NCBI GenBank assembly: GCA_958295685.1
Contig: OY282365.1
Location: 1,550,001 to 1,614,000 of the forward strand
Length of the DNA stretch: 64,000 nt
From: an uncultured Dehalococcoidia bacterium
Lineage (GTDB): Bacteria; Chloroflexota; Dehalococcoidia; Lucifugimonadales; CATQGZ01
Direction of reading: 5' to 3'
Below the pieces are notes generated by a model, which worked only from the letters and a program-made list of their open reading frames with translations, ran no database searches and was not told where the DNA came from. Position numbers and translations under genes: made by a program. Of this stretch, positions 60,902 through 64,000 are shown piece by piece. How positions within the stretch are numbered: position 1 is the first letter of the stretch; every line of letters begins with the position of its first letter.

Positions 60902-61981
60902 CTACCGGCTCTGTCCGGTCAGCAGGCTTGCAAATGCGACGCGGTCGGAGGGTTGCGTACTGCGAGCATCCAACTCGTCACAGATTTCCTGAAGTAACCT
61001 CACGCGCCAGTCTTCACTCAGAAGCATGAACGAACTACGAGCCAGCGACTGGATAGAGGTCTGGTAGATGTTGCTTCCCTGGGCAAATTCCTCCGTGACT
61101 CTGGCCTCGATAGCTTCCCGATCAACGGCGGCGAATCCAGGCGTCGCAAAGAGGATATTTTCAACACGCCCAGTGCGCGCCTTTGCCATTGTGGCCTCTA
61201 ACTCAACCAGCGTCAGCCTGTTCCCTTTCACTTCAACCGCCAAAGCCAGAAGACCATCCTGTCCGTAGCACATTATATCTCCGGGCATACCGGTCGCTGC
61301 ATCCGACTCATTCACACCCTGGCTTTCGACTCTGGGGAATAAAGAGAAGGCTTGTCCTATGATTCTCATCAGCGCCGTTGTCACGACCAACGGTCTCAGT
61401 CCACCACTGGAGACTTCCAAATAGCGGTTGAGCATGTCGCAGAGATGGTCCAGGCCGATTCGCATTGGCACTGGATACACGATGTGTTGACTCCTGAGCC
61501 GACGCACAATGCTCCTGAGACATCTGAGGACTGCATCCTCAACTACTGCCTCATCGGACTTACTCTGCAATGCGCTTAGGAAATCGACGAGAGCCTCCCA
61601 CTCCCTCCTATTTTTCAGAGATCCTATCCCGCCATCAAGTCGTGGCCGTCGGAGTGGTTTACTTACATATGGGTCGGCGCTGGTCCCCAGAACACCCTGG
61701 TGTCTCTGAACCCAGGGCACTACGACTCGGGTACAGAACCCCCTCGGGTCCCAACGCCCTGACAACTCCACTTGCGAACCGCGCTCTCCTCTTTGAAGGC
61801 AAAGCAAGTCACGAGCGGAGTCGGCATGTTTCCCCAGTAACTGAGTTAGGAACGCATACCGGATACTGACGACTTGGGAGTCTACGAACCGATCGATTTC
61901 ACAGTCCGGCTCACTCGTGTACTGAGCCAAAGCCTGTTCCCACTGGCTGTCCAGCCAGTGGATCAGGGCATCTTCATTCAT
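60902..61981 (-). CDS. type II restriction endonuclease, SacI family
   Basis: 359 residues. Conserved family stretches include PVPMRIGLDHLCDMLNRYLE, and the nuclease core GMPGDIMCYGQDGLLALAVEVKGNRL gives D (about 237) and E250-x-K252. LEATMAKARTGRVENILFAT follows as in SacI-like enzymes. SacI cuts GAGCTC; the specificity here is inferred only from family. Its start overlaps the stop of the upstream methyltransferase gene by 4 bp, the usual modification-first order of RM operons. Confidence 0.8.
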   Translation of the reverse strand: MNEDALIHWLDSQWEQALAQYTSEPDCEIDRFVDSQVVSIRYAFLTQLLGKHADSARDLLCLQRGERGSQVELSGRWDPRGFCTRVVVPWVQRHQGVLGTSADPYVSKPLRRPRLDGGIGSLKNRREWEALVDFLSALQSKSDEAVVEDAVLRCLRSIVRRLRSQHIVYPVPMRIGLDHLCDMLNRYLEVSSGGLRPLVVTTALMRIIGQAFSLFPRVESQGVNESDAATGMPGDIMCYGQDGLLALAVEVKGNRLTLVELEATMAKARTGRVENILFATPGFAAVDREAIEARVTEEFAQGSNIYQTSIQSLARSSFMLLSEDWRVRLLQEICDELDARSTQPSDRVAFASLLTGQSR

Positions 61982-62853
61982 GGCTCGAAATTAATCCATA
62001 GAGACTCTTGTCGAGGCTGGCGGACGGAGTTGGCAGTACGTACAGGCGCATCTATGCGGTGCCAGTCTTTGAAGAGCCGGTCGTAAAGCGGCGTTCGGTA
62101 GCCGGATAGAACCGCACGACCCTGGATGTACGACAGCGTGTCCGCGAGCTCGACGTGCTCGTCATCGCTCATCTCGTGTTCATACGCCGCCGCGTCGCCT
62201 CGCGATGAATGGACGTATGGGGGGTCAAGATAGAAGACCGTGTCTGGTGTGTCGTAGCGTTGGATCACGTCCAGTGCGGGGGCATTTTCGATCTGGACTC
62301 GTTGCAGCCGCGACGTGATTTCGGCCAGTCCATCCACAGAACCCAGCCATCTGGACACCGCTCCCGCCATACCGGCCCTGGATGTGAGAACACAGTGGGC
62401 CCAGCGCCCCTCACTGCTGCTCTGAGCGAGGCCGGTCCGCGTCTGGCGCGCCCTTACGAAGAAACGCCTCGCGCGTTCCCGTTTGGAGAGTCCCTGCTCG
62501 TACTCACACGCACGCGCGAGTTCCTCCCTGGAAAACGGAGTCAGACTGATTACGCGAATCAATTCCGACCCGTCGTCCCTCAGCGTCTCGAAGAAATTGA
62601 CCAGCTCCGTGTCTATGTCGTTGTATGTCTCGACAGGAGCGGGAGGACGGTTGATGAGCACGGCCGCCGACCCCCCGAACACGTCACAGAAGTGCCTCGC
62701 GTCCAAAGGTATATTGGGCAGGATGAAGTCCAGATGGCTGAACTTGCCGCCGTACCAACCGAAAGCGATCTTTCGACGTTGGCCGTTGCTTCGCCGTCCG
62801 GCGATCCTGCGGCCTGTGCCCGTAGAGTTAACCTGCGGAGCGGGCCGATTCAC
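61978..62853 (-). CDS. D12-class adenine-specific DNA methyltransferase (Dam-like)
   Basis: 291 residues from a GTG start. GWYGGKFSHLDFILPNIP is the D12-class motif I region, with CDVFGGSAAVLINR next, and FYLDPPYVHSS holds motif IV DPPY at 210-213. It methylates adenine N6 and should protect the site cut by the downstream SacI-like enzyme. The Arg-rich first 25 residues are not conserved in the class and the start may be later. Confidence 0.9.
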   Translation of the reverse strand: MNRPAPQVNSTGTGRRIAGRRSNGQRRKIAFGWYGGKFSHLDFILPNIPLDARHFCDVFGGSAAVLINRPPAPVETYNDIDTELVNFFETLRDDGSELIRVISLTPFSREELARACEYEQGLSKRERARRFFVRARQTRTGLAQSSSEGRWAHCVLTSRAGMAGAVSRWLGSVDGLAEITSRLQRVQIENAPALDVIQRYDTPDTVFYLDPPYVHSSRGDAAAYEHEMSDDEHVELADTLSYIQGRAVLSGYRTPLYDRLFKDWHRIDAPVRTANSVRQPRQESLWINFEP

Positions 62854-63089
62854 TGTTCTGAGCCTCTCTGGGTGTCAAGATCTCGACCCGCACAGATATT
62901 CTGTGATTGCCTGCCTAATGTCAAGTCCTCCAAGGGCTTCGTGTCAGGCTTGGTCCCGAACACACATGGCTGACTCCCGTTCATCAACTCGCGCAGCCGG
63001 GAGTATATCGCGCGGCGCGCTCGGTTTGCCAGTGGCCGGATTCTTCCGATAGCATGGCCCCAGGACACCCGTATGTGAGGAGCGTGAAC

Positions 63090-63410
63090 ATGCTATTCGA
63101 GCTCAGGCAGTACAGGACGCGGCCCGGCAAGCGGGAGGTGTGGGTCAGGATGATGGAGGAGGAGATAATCCCGTTTCAGACCTCGAAGGGGATAGTCATC
63201 GTCGGGAGCTTCGTCGGCGAGGAGGAAGACGACCTGTACGTGTGGATACGGCGCTTCGACAACGAGGCGGAGCGTGAGCGGCTGTACGAAGCGGTCTACG
63301 AGAGCGACTACTGGAAGACGGAGATGGCGCCCCGCATCGGGGAGCTCATCGACAGGGAGCGCACGGTGGTCACGCGGCTGGAGCCGACCGGCCGGTCGGT
63401 GCTCCGCTGA
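63090..63410 (+). CDS. NIPSNAP family protein
   Basis: 106 residues from ATG 63090, with GAGGAG upstream. MLFELRQYRTRPGKREVWVRM and VWIRRFDNEAERERLYEAVYES are the ferredoxin-like dimeric alpha-beta barrel of NIPSNAP proteins. The biochemical role is unknown. The next gene starts 8 bp after the stop, so the two may be cotranscribed. The 236 bp before it hold no gene. Confidence 0.88.
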   Translation: MLFELRQYRTRPGKREVWVRMMEEEIIPFQTSKGIVIVGSFVGEEEDDLYVWIRRFDNEAERERLYEAVYESDYWKTEMAPRIGELIDRERTVVTRLEPTGRSVLR

Positions 63411-63417
63411 GGGCGGC

Positions 63418-63909
63418 GTGGGCGGCTTCGGCGGCGGGTTGTCGCTGAACGACGAGACGGACTACGGACTGTGCTTCGCCTGCGGACCTAGGAACGAGTG
63501 CGGACTGCGTCTCCGCTTCGAGCGCAACGGGGACACCGTGACGACGTCCTGCACGACCTCCGACCGCCACCAGGGATTCCCCGGCGTGCTGCACGGGGGA
63601 GTGGTCTCGGCGCTGCTGGACGAGGTGATGAGCAGGGTCTCGGTAGTCGAGGGCAGATGGAGCAGCACGGCCCGCATCGAGGTGAGGTTCAGACGCCCGA
63701 TTCCGATAGGCGCTGCCGTGAAGGCGGTAGCCAGGAAGACCGGAGAGCGGCGCGGGTTCGTGGAGGTGGAGGCCAGGATACTACTGCCCGACGGCTCGGT
63801 GGCGGCCGAGGCGGCCGGCACTTTCGCCCCCGTACCGGACGATAGGCTGGCCCAGATGTCCGCAGGGTATCCGCGCCTCAGCAGGGAGTGGATGGTCAAC
63901 AGAGGATGA
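63418..63909 (+). CDS. hotdog-fold thioesterase (PaaI-like)
   Basis: 163 residues from GTG 63418; TTG 63439 is an alternative. CFACGPRNECGLRLRFERNG and FPGVLHGGVVSALLDEVMSR are the acyl-CoA thioesterase signature, with HGG followed by the helix carrying Asp/Glu. The N-terminal Cys pair is common in this subgroup. It should hydrolyse acyl-CoA; the acyl group is unknown. Confidence 0.88.
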   Translation: MGGFGGGLSLNDETDYGLCFACGPRNECGLRLRFERNGDTVTTSCTTSDRHQGFPGVLHGGVVSALLDEVMSRVSVVEGRWSSTARIEVRFRRPIPIGAAVKAVARKTGERRGFVEVEARILLPDGSVAAEAAGTFAPVPDDRLAQMSAGYPRLSREWMVNRG

Positions 63910-63943
63910 AGCGCAGTGCATCGCTTCCAGGAGGTAACCACGA

Positions 63944-64000
63944 ATGAAGATCGTCGACGTACGATCCGTGAAGCTGGAAGGAAGTCTGGAGCGCAGCGAG
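63944..64000 (+). CDS. start of a probable mandelate racemase/enolase-superfamily gene (partial)
   Basis: GGAGGTAACCACGA precedes ATG 63944. The 19 residues seen, MKIVDVRSVKLEGSLERSE, match the first beta strand typical of mandelate racemase/muconate lactonising enzymes (MKI-x-x-V). The gene runs off the right edge, so this is a low-certainty call. Confidence 0.5.
   Translation, partial: MKIVDVRSVKLEGSLERSE

Overview
The window looks like a chromosomal segment of a GC-rich bacterium, most likely a Chloroflexota lineage of the Dehalococcoidia/SAR202 kind. This is inferred from the mix of NuoM/NuoN, sarcosine-oxidase and sulfatase genes, zinc-ribbon membrane proteins and frequent GTG/TTG starts; there is no rRNA to prove it. 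Housekeeping and catabolic genes alternate with accessory islands.

Layout. 1-3168: tail of nuoL, then nuoM and nuoN of complex I. 3367-8452: PIG-L deacetylase, then a minus-strand operon (ThDP enzyme, P-loop protein, sulfatase, acetyltransferase). 9057-14759: one-carbon operon of MetF-like reductase, SoxA, SoxG/GcvT-like protein and SoxB. 14640-17402: two foreign-looking genes (BtrH-type protein, NmrA-type reductase) bracketed by a 231-bp direct repeat. 17251-20410: aspartic protease, TlpA-type lipoprotein, zinc-ribbon membrane protein, small membrane protein and YbjQ-type protein. 20545-20620: tRNA-Ala(GGC).

20633-47729 is a defence island directly behind the tRNA. It holds a large Eco57I-class methyltransferase, a DUF5131 protein and a PLD-SNF2 helicase; a three-gene cassette ending in a PD-(D/E)XK protein; a complete type I-G (formerly I-U) CRISPR-Cas locus (csb1, csb2, cas3, cas8, cas2, cas4-cas1) with an 88-repeat array; and a ThsB-like TIR gene translationally coupled to a small membrane protein.

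48056-59098 is a surface-polysaccharide cluster on the minus strand (glycosyltransferases, sugar aminotransferase, methyltransferases, sugar oxidoreductase, O-antigen ligase-like polymerase, VanZ-flippase fusion). Then come gamma-glutamyltransferase, a SacI-like restriction-modification pair, a NIPSNAP protein, a hotdog thioesterase and the start of a probable enolase-superfamily gene.

Two signals stand out. First, between the accessory genes and csb1 there is a one-spacer mini-CRISPR on the opposite strand (30638-30746). It is made of two degenerate copies of the array repeat around a 37-nt spacer, and one copy keeps the repeat stem by a compensatory base-pair change. It overlaps a consensus promoter that reads into an 18-codon ORF and then the cas operon. 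This matches the architecture of CreR/CreTA crRNA-like regulators, which I do not know to be described for type I-G. Second, six iteron modules in four places (8.6-8.95, 17.7-18.26, 24.7-25.0 and 51.9-52.5 kb) share one design. A TTGACA-17-TAnnnT promoter (present in five of the six) is followed by a short start codon ORF, tandem 10-11-bp iterons whose word differs between modules, and one inverted iteron whose word changes with them. This looks like an undescribed family of structured RNA or mobile elements; one subclass carries a MPNHVHG signature typical of REP-associated transposases.
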